A stretch of 64,000 bases of DNA from Cladopsammia gracilis (Eukaryota; Cnidaria; Anthozoa; Scleractinia; Dendrophylliidae). The notes beneath the pieces were generated by a model. It ran no database searches. It saw only the letters and a program-made list of their open reading frames with translations, and was not told where the DNA came from. Positions 41,878-53,982 of this stretch are shown here, piece after piece; the stretch's first letter is position 1; the number at the start of each line of letters is the position of its first letter. The translations under genes and the position numbers were made by a program. The stretch covers positions 186,001 through 250,000 of the forward strand of contig JAJGOT010000414.1 in the NCBI GenBank assembly GCA_022457155.1, read 5' to 3'.

Positions 41878-42299
41878 CGGGGGGGGGGGGGGGGGGGGGG
41901 GGGGTACTCAACAAAGTTTTGTACGGGGATGCTCCGCCCCGAGGTCCAAACCCTTACCCTTTCATATACCGTTTTTGACAGAAAAGGTACCCCTTTCATT
42001 GAAAATGGCATCCCTTTCACATACCTTTCATTGAAACTGGTACCCCTTTCATATAGCCCTTACGTGCGTCGGTTTGATATATTTTGAAAGGCCCTTTTTA
42101 TAATACTTAAATGGCAGTTTTCCCTACCTTTTTTATGCTTCAACGGCGTGTTTTCGCTACCCTTACCTATTCTTCGTGAAATCCTTTCATATACTTCAAC
42201 TCGTAAAATCCCGACCCTTTCATATACCCCCAGCCTAAAAAAGGTACCCCTTTCGGGCGGAGCATCCCCGTATAGCCCATTATAGGGAGTACCCCCCGG
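41878..42299. mobile_element. GGGGTACTC repeat family, copy C, with 9-bp target duplication
   Basis: Ends CCGGG...GGGGTACTC and GGGAGTACCCCCCGGG are inverted. GATGGTCGC flanks both sides (41869-41877 and 42300-42308). The interior repeats CCTTTCATATACC-like words. Includes a ~26 G run. Confidence 0.75.
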
Positions 42300-42557
42300 G
42301 ATGGTCGCTTACGAGAGGTGATCGTTTATGAGAGAGTCAGAGTACAGGGGGTCTTCTTTTTCTTCCATTAAACTTGCCTCCTTCACTTAACTTTTTATCA
42401 TATGAACCTGCACAAAACAACTATCAGCGAAAACTTTTGTATTGCATTGAGGTTTTTAGTGCTAGGGACAAAAGTTTTCCTTAATTCATTATTGCAATTG
42501 TACCGTAAAACATTCAATTTGCGTGTATAGTGATATCGGAATAACAAGAGAAATTTC

Positions 42558-42659
42558 AACCTCGTTCCCAGGGTCTCTCATCTTCCCGCCCCCCCCCCCC
42601 CCCCCCCCCCTCCCCCCCCCCCCCCCCCGGAGCGAGAGAAGACTCTGGGAACGAGGTTG
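42558..42659. mobile_element. CCTCGTTCCCAG hairpin MITE
   Basis: CAACCTCGTTCCCAGGGTCT faces AGACTCTGGGAACGAGGTTG; the centre is a ~40-nt C run. A short palindromic element; the proline-rich frame is a by-product. Confidence 0.75.
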
Positions 42660-43001
42660 GAGAAAAATTCAAATGACCAGCGTTAAAAGTGATCGCGGTC
42701 GCTTGTTAGGTAGAGGTGTAAGAACCTGTGACTTTTTCCTTTGTTTTTTACCTTTGTAGTATTGCATTCCCAGTTGACTATATTGTTTTATGCTTTTTTT
42801 TGTTTCACAGGGGTTCTTACACCGAGGATGAGCCAAAATTCAGGATTGGTGGCGGTTCAGGGTTTAATTGGCTTGGTTAATATTGTTGCACAAGTCTATC
42901 GCACCAAGCACAGTGCAAGGAAAAATTAAACGTAATTTGAGTTCATCAAAGAAAACACAACGTGTTTTTCCAATGCCAACAACTTAGGAAAAGCCAAGCC
43001 A
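42660..43001. other. 3' flank of BAAT-like gene 2
   Basis: GGTGTAAGAACC (42713-42724) and GGTTCTTACACC (~42813-42824) form a 12-bp inverted pair. Nothing else is recognised; a short frame (about 42825-42929) is discussed under rejected items. Confidence 0.4.
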
Positions 43002-46000
43002 CTAAGCAAGAATATTTCTTCTGAGAAATGTTAAAATTTTTGGCCAGGCGTCCTCTTGTGCTCTAGCGTGACACTTCATCTCCCCTCCCCATACAATGTG
43101 ATAATCGCCGGACATTTCCCCCATATTTTTTACGTAAGAGGCATAGCAATGCGGTGTGTACGGTGGCTCAATGAGATGTCCCGCACCAGGATAACGTAAA
43201 ACAGAGCACAAGTTTTCTTTCCCATGCTTCTTCAAGCGGTCCACTGTCAGCTTCACTGAAAAGTCGGAATTAATATTGAGGTCATTTTCCCCAACGACTA
43301 AAAGGACAGGGCAGGAAATGTTCTCAACTGGAGTTAAATGAGGGTAGTTAGAAACTGGAGTGTTAAAATCGGTGTCTGTTGAAAAGATGTAACGCCAGAT
43401 GCAGCCTTCCTCTGTCGTTATTTTCTTGCTTTCTTCGAACGGCATTACCTCTGAGACCTTTCCTTTGTATTCATAGCCTGTACAGTGAGCATGTATGAGA
43501 GGAGAAATGGCCACAACAGTTTTGATGGCTTTCATTTGAAGGCTTGCCATTAATAAAGCGATCCATGATCCATAGCATATGGCGTGAACACCAATACCAT
43601 GCGATAAGACTTTAGGGTGACTGCTAAGCCAATTGGCTGCCTCCTCGAAGTATTCCATGTCGATATATTGTGAGATCACTGTTAGATCATCACAAGCCAT
43701 ATAAGCCAATGCAAGAGCAGCAAATCCATGAGACGCAAGGAGGGAAGCTTTGAATTCCACCAGTCCACCAGCCCCTCCAAGCAAGTCTATTACACCTGAA
43801 GAATTAAAGGAATGAGTATTTTTTAAATACATAGGCTGCAAAACAGTAGTTCTTCAGTTTCATATGAGGAGGTGCGAAGCGCAGAAAGCTTGAAGAAGCC
43901 ACAATGAGTAATAACTTATTATATAGGAAATTAACGCTCCATGAAATTAACGCGAATTCTCAAAATAAGCGTTAATTTTTGTGAGTGTTAATTTCCGCGA
44001 CATTATTTAAGTGGAGCGTTTATTTCTGAGACCTTAATTTAACCACAAATTCTGGATACCGTCCGAACACATATAGCAACTAGGAAACAATTAATAACCG
44101 GCTTTTCTGCACACTATTTTTCAATCATTTACAATGTAAAAGCCATAAAGATATGTCATCTGCAATATTTCCAGTTCATTCTTGCTTTTAGAAGAGCGGT
44201 TCTCGACATCCGTTTTTTTTTTTATTACCGGTCAGCCAAAATAGTTTATAGACATCAATAATCGCGTTAATTTTCTTCATTTTGCAAATTTGCCCCCTCT
44301 CTCGCTTTAATTTCTTTTATTCGAAAGAAATTTTCCCTCCAATTTGCGTTAATTTAAGTCGCGTTAATTTCAAAGACCTTAATTTACAGGGCCTAGTTGT
44401 TCACTGAAACGTGGACAGCGCTATCCACTGGATAAATCACTATTCGTTGGATAGCGCAATGGGTTTTGTTAACGTTTATCCACTGGACAGTGATTTATCC
44501 GGTGGACAGCGTTATCCACTCTTTGAACAACTGGGCCCAGGAGTGTTAATTTCCTGTAATAAGTGAATAAGAAGCAAAGCACCGTCAACGAAAATGCTAC
44601 CGGTGTACGTAGGATCTGTAACAGATCTAGTCAGCCAAAAATAGAGATACAATCAAAGTATAGAAGAGCAAGGCTGATACTACGCAGAACATTTAACGCG
44701 ACAACGACATGATAGAGCCCAAACTGAAAGCCAAAATGCAAACGTGGACAGCTGTTTCGACCTGGTTGGATCTCGTCAGCACGGTGTAGCAGCAAAAAGA
44801 TAGAAAAACTTTGCCCATTACTCATGGTCGCGCGCCGCTGTGACGTGGGTCAATTGACAAACATTTGCATTCGACCTTTCATCTGTTGCCATCACCACGT
44901 GCGATTTGGTAAAGAACTGGCGTTTGCGCTAGATTTTTTCTATCTCTTCGCTGCTACACCGTGCTGACGGACCCAACCAGGTCGAAACAGCCTGTCCACG
45001 GTTGCATTTTGGCTTTCAGTTTGGGCTCTATCATGTCGTTGTCGCGTTAAATGTTCTACTTAGTATCAGCCTTGCTTTATACTTTGATTGTACCTATAAT
45101 AAGGTACTATGAAAAAGAACTAGAGTATAGACTGTGTATCGTGCGAGGAGAGAAAAGCGTTTCTGCCCAGTCCCATTCGCCATTCTTGTAGTCTAATATT
45201 TACATTTACATTTAGGATGGCATGCACACTACCAGGATCCAGAATTATTTTTTATTTTCTCAGGGGTAGTCGTGCGAGCGAAACACGCGAGCACATGCGA
45301 AAACAACCAGCCGCGCGCGAGGAGACGCGATGTGCTCATTTTTGTTGTGGATACAGCGACAGCCTAAAAATGCTCCCGTCGTAAATCTTGATAAGTACAC
45401 ATCTTCCATGCATTTCCACTCTCTGAACAAGACTTGTGGATATTTGAACATTTTGTTTTTAATTAACTTTATGAATATTTATTCAGTGACCTGCGACTCA
45501 AAAATGGACTTAAAAAAGATACAATTTCACTTCCTTCAGAGGTTTGACCCCGATATAAAGCGCGAACCATTAGATTTCTAAGGGGGAGGGAGTTGGGTGA
45601 ACTTGAAATATATATCAGTCCTGCAAGCCAAGTCTTTTGGGAAAAAATATCCTGCAACTGCGAAAGCCCGACTTGAGGCTTTGGTTTTTTAGCAAAAATA
45701 TTTTTTGCAGCGACCAAATTTCCAGCACAGCCGAGAACGGGTTGGACGTCACGATTTTTTTTGCGTTTTTTTTGTCTTATTGCGTCATGCCACAGACCGT
45801 GATTTCCTCCCCAAGTAGGAGCGTGGCATAAAAAGAAACACCAGATTTCTAACAGTGATATTAAACACGTACCTGGGAAGGGTCCATCGCCCGGAGGAAT
45901 AAAAAGTGTCCCACGGATTCTTCCCTCTTTCACAGGAATTCTCTTCACTCCATCTGCCATGTGCCACTTCTGAAATGTCGTGCTTGATAATGGCTGTAAT

Positions 46001-46353
46001 GATGAGTCGTGTGGAGTTACATGACCATCAAAGCAGTTTAAGACGACGTCATACGGTTTGGTGACATCTTTCTTGAAAAGCCGAAGTCCTTTTCTCTGTC
46101 CTGGTGCAGGCTTCATACTCCATAACAATCCCATGGGTTCAACTCCGCTGTAAGATCCTCCCAAGGACGAGTCGCGGCAAACATCAACTTTACCATCTTT
46201 ATCGGCGATATAGTGAGCTTGTGAGTTAAAAATTTCGCCTGTGTCGCCGACAATGTTCGCTCCAAGCGTAATCTTCTGGAATGGTTTTAGTCCTGCCACA
46301 AGAATTTTAGTTACTTTGTCCAGCAGAGAAGACTTTGGCCGCAAATTAAGCAT
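43002..46353 (-). CDS. BAAT-like gene 2, Cys type (bile acid-CoA:amino acid N-acyltransferase / acyl-CoA thioesterase family)
   Basis: Exons 46353-45873 and 43795-43002 join in phase 1 at the same point as gene 1, giving 424 aa (human BAAT 418). N-terminal beta-rich domain (SSLGGSYSGVEPMGLLWSMK), then the hydrolase domain: LGGAGGLVEFKASLL, EYFEEAANWL, nucleophile elbow HAICYGS with Cys 234, Asp 332 in GENDL, His 367 in GAGHLIEPPY. Cysteine at this place is the known mark of BAAT N-acyltransferases, whereas acyl-CoA thioesterases of the family carry serine. So conjugation of an acyl group to an amino acid is the better guess; substrate unknown. The C-terminus is FLRRNILA without an SKL-type signal, so cytosolic location is possible. 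Convergent with gene 1, ~5.9 kb apart, clearly a local duplicate. The frame is intact. The exon-1 donor is G|GTACGT. Confidence 0.92.
43912..44566. mobile_element. AGGAAATTAACRCTCC element with a nested MITE
   Basis: Left end ACTTATTATATAGGAAATTA and ACGCTCC faces the right end GGAGTGTTAATTTCCTGTAA and TAAGT. The interior is rich in GTTAATTT/AAATTAAC words. The GGGCC element at 44389-44537 is inserted close to the right end. It lies in the intron of gene 2. Confidence 0.65.
44389..44537. mobile_element. GGGCCTAGTTGTTCA MITE, nested
   Basis: Ends GGGCCTAGTTGTTCA and TGAACAACTGGGCC. Interior ATCCACTGGATAAAT and ATTTATCCGGTGGA are mirrored. It occurs inside the element at 43912-44566. Confidence 0.75.
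44632..45098. mobile_element. Long foldback element in gene 2 intron
   Basis: Arms of ~180 bp: ACAATCAAAGTATAGAAGAG, CAAGGCTGATACTACG, GACATGATAGAGCCCAAACT and CGTCAGCACGGTGTAGCAGC return inverted at 44945-45098. The ~115 bp centre contains CATGGTCGCGCGCCGCTGTG. Arms differ at a few positions. Confidence 0.75.
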
Positions 46354-46674
46354 GGTATTTCTTCAGACGACCGCGCGCTAAAGGTGTATGTATGAATCCA
46401 GTCATTCACAGACCCCCGCACAGACCATAGACGGCCCAAGCTCACTTGACGTGACTTGCGTATGAGCGGTATTGTGTTTCCGATTCAGATTTTACAGTAC
46501 AAATTTTTGTATGGTTTTGTTTTAACGGTAAAACACAGATTTTTTTAACGGTACAACACAGTTTTTTTTTAACGGTAAAACACAGTTTTAACGGTAAAAA
46601 TTCGAATGTTTCTTGAATAAAAGTTGCTGTGTTGGAACATGCATCCAAATAATCGACCCGAGGGTAAGCAAGAG
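46354..46674. promoter_or_regulatory. 5' flank of BAAT-like gene 2
   Basis: Region upstream of the gene 2 start (on its minus strand). AACGGTAAAACACAG-like words are repeated four times at ~46525-46600. No TATA box or initiator can be fixed. Confidence 0.3.
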
Positions 46675-46835
46675 CCCGGGGGAGGGGGGGGGGGGGGTAC
46701 TCTCAAATATAATCTATAAGGGTGTGTGCCGCTGTGAAGGGTATGATTTTTAAGCAGTTTAGTCTGAGATGAGGTGTGGAAATCAGAGAGTTTTGGCCTA
46801 GAATAGGGTATCATTTGCCGGCAAACTGAGCCCGC
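46675..46835. mobile_element. GGGGTACTC repeat family, copy D (partial)
   Basis: GCCCGGGGGAGG and a G run, GGGGTACTCTCAAATATAAT, TGTGTGCCGCTGTGAAGGG, TTTAAGCAGTTTAGTCTGAG and TTTTGGCCTAGAATAGGGTA: the left half of the family. Confidence 0.65.
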
Positions 46836-47159
46836 CCCCACCCCTACAAAAAACGTCGAAAAGCGTCAGTAGGTGATCAAGAATGCGGTTTTGTGACCCA
46901 AGGTTTATTATTTGAGCCGCGTCACGCGAAAAGGGCCCGGATGACATGACACGTGATTTCGAGAAAGGAATGTCCCCTCGGCTCGTTCGCTCGCTCCAGT
47001 CTCACCGAGCCTCCCGCTACCAGTCTAGAAACCAGGGTCGTGACTAGAATGGATACTCCAAAATCAGGTTGGACCACCTCGGGCACTTATTGATAATTAT
47101 ATAACGTAATTTCGACGCTTAGAATTTATTTTCAATAAATTTTTAAGCGTAAAAAAGAA

Positions 47160-47262
47160 AATCTAAAATCCCCACTCAGGATTGAACCTGTGACCTCAGC
47201 TAGGCTTAGGCTTACATAGCCTACCGTACCACTGTAGCACGTAGCTTATGGCTCGCAGCCGT
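47160..47262 (-). repeat. tRNA-like remnant and repeat
   Basis: On the minus strand, GCTACAGTGGTACGG (A-box-like) is followed ~50 nt later by CAGGTTCAATCCTGAG (B-box-like). Intron-like extra bases between them argue for a tRNA-derived repeat rather than a functional tRNA. A poly(G) run of ~20 follows at 47293-47313. Confidence 0.35.
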
Positions 47263-47860
47263 TTCACCCTGTCCCAGGAGACTATTTTCCAGGGGGGGGG
47301 GGGGGGGGGGGGGCTCCGTCTAGACATGGTGGAGAAAACTCTACGGGAATATGGCTAACTGTGGAAATGCATTTGGGTTCCCCCGGACTTAATCCAGGGG
47401 GGAGGGGTTGCTCAAAACTCCTGTTTCAAGATGTGACATGTGATATTTGTTAATATGTCAAGTTCACTGTGACCAAGCTAGTCTTGGCTCTAGTGCATTC
47501 AACATAGAGCTTTTAATTGTCCTGATCTGGCCCCTCAATCCCCTTACCGTCCAAGTCAGGTGACATGTCCAGCGGCAGACTGGAACCGGGCGTGGCAGGT
47601 AGGGGGGGACGGTAGGGTAATTGGTATTTTTTGTCACTTTTTCCCTTATAATTGCAGGTGATTATAGCCGAGAGTTAATTTTATTACTTTGAGGAATGGG
47701 AAATAGCCAGCAGCATTTCCAAGAAGCAGGTGCATTGTTCCACGGCATAAGCTGGTAAGAAGTATTGCTGCATACAAATTTCTTGTGTTGGCCAGCAAAA
47801 TTAGGTTGGTCAGCTGGCCAAGTGTCATTTGGGCGTAAGCCCCCATTTCAAAAGATCAGG

Positions 47861-48505
47861 GCCTCATAAGAGGTGTTCACTATTGGCATATTGCTTCGCT
47901 CACTGCTTGCAGTTTGAGCACTCTCGTGACTTCACAATGCAATCCAACAATGTGTAACCGTACATCCTGTGCCCAAGTTCAGGAGTTGCCATAAAGCCAT
48001 TATGGTAACAACCGGGAGGGCACATTGTATACATAATTGTATGTTACGCTCACTGTTCATACAGTTTGAGCACTCTCTGGATTGGGTGGAGAGCCTCATA
48101 AGAGGTGTTCACTATTGGCATATTGCTTCGCTCACTGCTTGCAGTTTGAGCACTCTCGTGACTCCACAATGCAATCCAACAATGTGTAACCGTACATCCT
48201 GTGCCAACGTTCAGGAGTTGCCATAAAGCCATTATGGTAACAACCAGGAGGGCACATTGTATACATAATTGTATGTTACGCTCACTGTTCATACAGTTTG
48301 AGCACTCTCTGGATTGGGTGGAGAGCCTCATAAGAGGTGTTCACTATTGGCATATTGCTTCGCTCACTGCTTGCAGTTTGAGCACTCTCGTGACTCCACA
48401 ATGCAATCCAACAATGTGTAACCGTACATCCTGTGCCAACGTTCAGGAGTTGCCATAAAGCCATTATGGTAACAACCGGGAGGGCACATTGTATACATAA
48501 TTGTA
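47861..48505 (+). repeat. 232-bp tandem repeat, ~2.8 copies
   Basis: GCCTCATAAGAGGTGTTCAC starts at 47861, 48093 and 48325: an exact 232-bp period. Copies 2 and 3 are nearly identical; copy 1 differs at a few sites. Each unit holds two versions of CGCTCACTG...CAGTTTGAGCACTCTC and the 55-bp module also found at 34429. The last copy runs into a short TA tract. The repeated 85-codon frames are by-products: 232 is not a multiple of 3. Confidence 0.95.
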
Positions 48506-48965
48506 TATATATATATGCCTTTATAGATTCATTGGGTGTTCATTGGGTGTCACCATATCGTTCAAAGTAAGAAATATTAAAATAGGTTTCATTACAATTT
48601 TGCTACACTATTGTACCAAGCAGAATTCCGTTGTCAAGGCAGAATTTTGAGCAGTGATTTTTACGAGCATTGCCGGCAGGCAGAATACGCCAATTTACGA
48701 GCAGAATTCATCCAAGCCTAACTTTTAGGCACGATATCAACGAATAAAGCAACACATTTACGAGACAATTATGTACGCGGCTACCCAGGCAAGATTTGAA
48801 ATATACATGAAGGATGAGTGTGATTGCGCGATGCAGTTATTCACATACTACAAGATTTGAATGATTTATAACTCAGAACGAAGCTCGTTTAAAACCATAA
48901 GAATGCAACCAATGCATTGTTGTTAAAGGAACTTGTATGCCTCGCTTTTGTTAGTTCACAGGTGG

Positions 48966-49375
48966 CCCACACAAACTGTGTGACCGTTCCTATTTTTAAA
49001 TTTAGTGGAAATGTGTGGGAATATCGAAAAGATTCACTTATAGTAATATACAGTGATAAATATTCATATAAAAGATCAAAATAAACGTATTATTTTTTAC
49101 CTGAAATGTTGTGTGGTGTCGTTCTTGTAGCTGATTTAAGCAATTTGAAGGGTTTTGCGGCATCGGACGTTTACCTGATCTACCCTTCAAATCGCTTAAA
49201 TTCGCCGTTTTCAACTACAAGAACGACACCACACAACATTTCAGGTAAAAATACGTTTATTTTGATATTTTATATGAATATTTATCACAGTATATTACGA
49301 TAAGTAAACCTTTTCGATATTCCCATACATTTCCTCTAAATTTAAAAATACAAACGGTCACACAGTTTGTGTGGG
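48966..49375. mobile_element. ~410-bp near-perfect palindrome
   Basis: CCCACACAAACTGTGTGACC at the left is the inverse of the right end, and pairing continues through AAATATTCATATAAAAKATC, CCTGAAATGTTGTGTGGTGT, CGTTCTTGTAG and AAGCRATTTGAAGGG to a ~30 bp centre near 49170. Arms are ~190 bp. A large foldback MITE; no gene inside. Confidence 0.8.
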
Positions 49376-52300
49376 CTCCCTGTGGTTAGTTTTGTCGTGT
49401 CGCCGTTTATACTCATCAGATTAAGACGTCGGGACTGGACTTTTGTAGATTATGGACTGTGGAATGCGTGGCATATTAATGTAGATTTTTACTGATTTCA
49501 TTGCTTTTAAAAGTAGACTTTTCAAATGTAACAGAAATAATTCACGGTTTGGGAAGTATTAGATCGGCGAGTGTGGATTTGATCTAGAATCAGTAAAATA
49601 AATAACATTCAAAGCAAGTAGAGAAAAATGGGTAGCTTCAATCAAAGTGTGTTAGCGTCTCATGCGCATGACTATAGGCTACTTGGAGCCTCTTGTTTTT
49701 TTTAAAGACATTTGTGAAAATATCACATTTCGATGTCTATAGTACTTTTCGAAAAGTGTTTTTTCTCAACTTTAAGGTATTTCTGTGCATTGAAAGAAAC
49801 ACTTTTAGCGTGCCGAAAAAAAATTAAACCTCAAATGCGGTTAAAACCTGAATCGAACTCTCTCGACCACTTGCAAATGAGCTCAAATGGACTGAATATT
49901 CAATCTCAAAACTGCGAAAGAAAACCGGAAACGTTCGAGACGAATACACCTGCTTGGTTTTTAATATATACCATGAAAAAATAAGCATAACCGCGATATC
50001 TTTCATTTCCGCTCTCTCGAGCTTGCTCGGATCAGGTTCAGTTGGAAATCCAATACGAAGAGCGGAGAAATAGAAGAAACGATCACGCTGGCATTTTTCC
50101 AAGGAAAACAGCACCAGAAGCGATAAGGTAGTTTATTGTATTTAGTTTTCATAAATTGCCCTAGAAATATTATCAAAAAGTGGGAATGCTAAGTTTACAG
50201 GCAAAGAAGGGCTGACATTAGCGAAACGATCATGTATAAAGCCTTCCATTCAAAATGGCGGATACGGTCGCCTCGATAAATGAGTTGATTCTGACCTTGC
50301 TTTTCGCTTTTTTTATCGATTGATCCCTACATCCCTATTTTCGTTTTGTAAGATTCAGTCATAACCTCTTTTCATTTGTTTTGCTTCTTTGAGTTTGTGT
50401 GCGGTTTTATGATCGAATCACAAAATTCAGCTGCCTTAATTGGTTAGCGTTTTCAGCGAGAACATGTAACAAAACTTGATTTTCATTCTCGAACAGTTTC
50501 CGATGCGATTGAATTTACCGTCCCTTGCGAGTTTGGTGAAGCAAACACATGCTTTGAAAGCATAAAGGCAAGAATAAAAGTCGCAAGTCGGTTCATAAAA
50601 AATTCAAATATTCGCAAACGGGGACACAACCACAACTAGATTAGTCTTGATTCAATTTTTATTCTTGTGTTTGTGTTCATGCTTGCGTTTTTGTTATACA
50701 ACGCAAACAGTTATTGTGTATGCTCGGGTTTGCTTGTGCTTTATACTTGAAAACACACTTAATTCAGTCATACTGCGTACTTTTTCAGTATAACTGAAAA
50801 GGGAGAATTTCAGATATATTTTTTACCACTCGCTATATCGTGTTTATAGTGTAACTTCCCATAAGCTTTTACCGCTGAAACAATAAATTTTCCGTTCGTT
50901 AATGACAAAATTAAAGTCCATTTACATTTTGGTAATTCTATAAGAAAAAAACGAAATTATTTAAGATATATTTTGCCGTCTAATACAATTTTGCATATCA
51001 TTGTCAAATGAAAAAAAAAACAATAGTTATTAAGAACTGATTTAGCCATTTTCTTAAACATGTTTTGAGCTGCAAAATGTTTTCATGGCGCACAATTTTT
51101 TGGGATATTTTTAGTATGCCTCTCAAAAATCTTCGACTTGCTCAACATGGGCGTGTGTTCAAAGTTTCACTTTGGTTTGTGTCAGGAGAATATCATTCAG
51201 TCAATCTACTGGTTGTTTAATATGCTGCTCAAATTGGTCCAACGAGTAAATCAGTTATTTCAGCAACTCAGCGTCTATTAATCCTTTTATCATAACTATC
51301 ATCATTCATCATATTTATTATTGTGATAAATAGCAAAATATCATTTTTTGTAAAAATAAACAACGTTACGAGCAAATACTACTGAAGAAACATGCTTCTA
51401 ATCAAATGATCACAATTTCGGAGGATTTCATCTGCAGACTCGACAGTTTCAAAGTTTCACTCTGACAGTCAAAGGCCAAGCGTTAGGTCTTTATTTCTCT
51501 GCTCTTTTTTTCCCTTGAAGTGAAGATTATTTTCAAATAGACGGATACTTTGTAATCTCGATTAAACTAAAGTAAAAAGGAGAGAGATTTGAACATGAAA
51601 AACGATGAAAATATGTCGGTTGAAATGTCAAGATATATATAGGCAAATAACGAACGACTTATATCGTCGTAGTCCTATATTTTTTTCAAACATAAATTCT
51701 CCTCATTCAGGGGCGTTCCTGGACATTTTCCAGCTCTAAGCCCGCCACCGGAATAATGTTGTTGATATACGGTTGCCAATTTACACCGGTACAAGACCTG
51801 GGTTTTACAGGCCATAAAGTAACTTTAGTTGGACCTTTCAGTTACAATCAGTTCAAGTAATGTTGTATTACCCTCGACTTCTATATAATATGATTAACGC
51901 AAAGACCAACTGTGTTAGAGTGGCATTCTAAAACTTGAGTTCGGAATTCAAATGCCAATCTGCGGCCTTTTCTGGCGCAGAAGTCCTGGACCACCTTGTC
52001 TGTGTCAGCAAAACGATCACAGACATTATAAGAGCAGAAATATGCAAAAGCGAGGAGGCTTTTGTTTTCAAGATCGGGTTGTGAGCCGCTTTCAATAAAT
52101 TTGCATCTTGACATTTCATTTACATACAGTGAGTTAAATGGTATAAACATTCGAGTCAATCATAAAGATATCGTTCATGATATGGAGTAAGGTATGGATT
52201 ATGTCTTCTCGCCATATTCAGGCGACAAATATATTTTCGATTCTGTTAAAAACCTTAGGAAACCGAAATAATATTGTGATGCTTAATTTAATTTTTTATC

Positions 52301-53982
52301 TCTTGATGGCCTCGAGGCTGATTATGAGATTTTGTCGATATTTTGCAATCATTGCCCTTTGAGATGTATTGATTAATTTTGATGCCAAACGTGAGTTTCG
52401 ATCTCTGACAACACACTATATGAACTGTACAACGAATGGATGATTTAGTGAAAAAAGAAAAACAAAGATGCGCTCTGAACGGCCTATGTATCTGGGTTAA
52501 GAATCGCTACTTATGGTGGTGTATATATTATGTACGTTGCATCAAGCTCGCGCTGCCGATGATTATTTTATATTCAGACCAGAAAACAACTGAAGGCTTC
52601 TATTGAAATTAAATCTTGATTTTAAATACCAGGTACATTCAAATATTTATATTTTTAAATCATCGCGCGATCGATCTAAACGCACGCGCGCGAAATGGCA
52701 AGTTTATGTTATCTACCGAGATCGAAGGATCAAACCGCCTTAGTAACAAAATGTTATCGTGGTCGTCATCCTGGATGCACACTGAAAACACCCTGAAAAA
52801 AGCTCGTTTAAAACATCAGCTTTACTTAGCTTAAATAGCCTTTCCAAAAAAATCATCGTTTTGCTTACACAAATAAGCTTGTACAATTGTTTGATGAATT
52901 TCGTCTTAAAAAAGACTGGACAAAAATTAAGCTGGGTTCAGTTATTGAAAAAAAAGGTTATTATAAGTTTATGGTAGAATTTTATATAAAATCATTTTGG
53001 GTTTGAAACCAAGAATGAAAATCGTTGGTTTGATTGTAAATATGTCTTCCCTCGATCGGATTTGTTTATTTAATCGTCGAAAGACCATAATGAGCGTGTA
53101 CACAATTTCAGTCGATATCTTATTCATGAGATGCTTCATCCCGGCCTGTTTGACAGTCGGTATAAAAGCTGTCATTAAATATTAACAACATGGAAGTTTT
53201 TTTGCGTCCTCTGTCTAAAGAACCGAAAGATCGACTGGAAAGGTTCGTTAGAAAGAACAGCAATGTAGAAATGTTAGATTTTTTTACGAGTTCAGCATTA
53301 TTTTTTTTCAATCCTGAAACTAATTTTACTTCGCTTGTCTTACCTTTGCAGCTGCAGTTGTCAAGTAGTGTTTCGAAGATAAATGCAAATTTCGCCGGGA
53401 TCAACATCGTCGAGGAAAACTAGAAGTATCAGGCATCAATAAAGACAAATTTAATCAAGGTTCGCATTATACCGAAAAAGAATACGAGATAAACCGAGGT
53501 AGAAATTTAAAAAACGACGTTTTGAAGAACAAGAAGAAGAATCGCGTCAGTTTCTTTTTCTTCAGATTTCGAGGAAGCCGCCGAAGTGAAAGCGAGTATG
53601 GTTTATTTGATTAAAGAAACATTGGATATTATTTTGTTTTGAGACCGTAACAAAGTATCTCGCTTTGTCGAAAGCCAGTTCTTGGGTGAAAATTTATTCA
53701 TTCAGTTACTGATTGGGTCTTGAGTCCTCTCACATATCGAAGTGAATTCGTGAAGAAATCGAACATTACTGTTGAGTTTGTGACAGTCCTACGGCGGCCA
53801 TATTGTTTTTCTGAGGCAAAAGATCACAAGAACTGTGTACAATTAACGTGGGATTTTGTAACTACCGACGCTTCAACTATACAGGAGCCTTCGCAAGACT
53901 GAAAGAGAGGACACGCATCATATCCTTTGAAAACTTTCGCCAGATTTCGTATTCGAAGTAATCTTCGAACACAGCCATAAAA
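49376..53982. other. Intergenic, no gene recognised
   Basis: About 4.6 kb, AT-rich, with only short frames lacking conserved motifs or splice context. No clear terminal inverted repeats were found by eye. Part of 53700-53982 is probably the promoter and 5' UTR of the membrane-protein gene. Confidence 0.4.

Noticed and set aside
42741..42929. Short plus frame with a good-looking upstream CAG acceptor
   Set aside because: No upstream exon found; it starts at an inverted repeat (GGTTCTTACACC) and has no known motif.
45469..45872. Continuation of the gene 2 exon-1 frame past 45873
   Set aside because: Family alignment and a G|GTACGT donor place the exon end at 45873; the rest is intron read-through.
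47969..48458. Two identical 85-codon frames
   Set aside because: Same non-coding 232-bp unit read twice; the period is not a multiple of three and there is no gene context.
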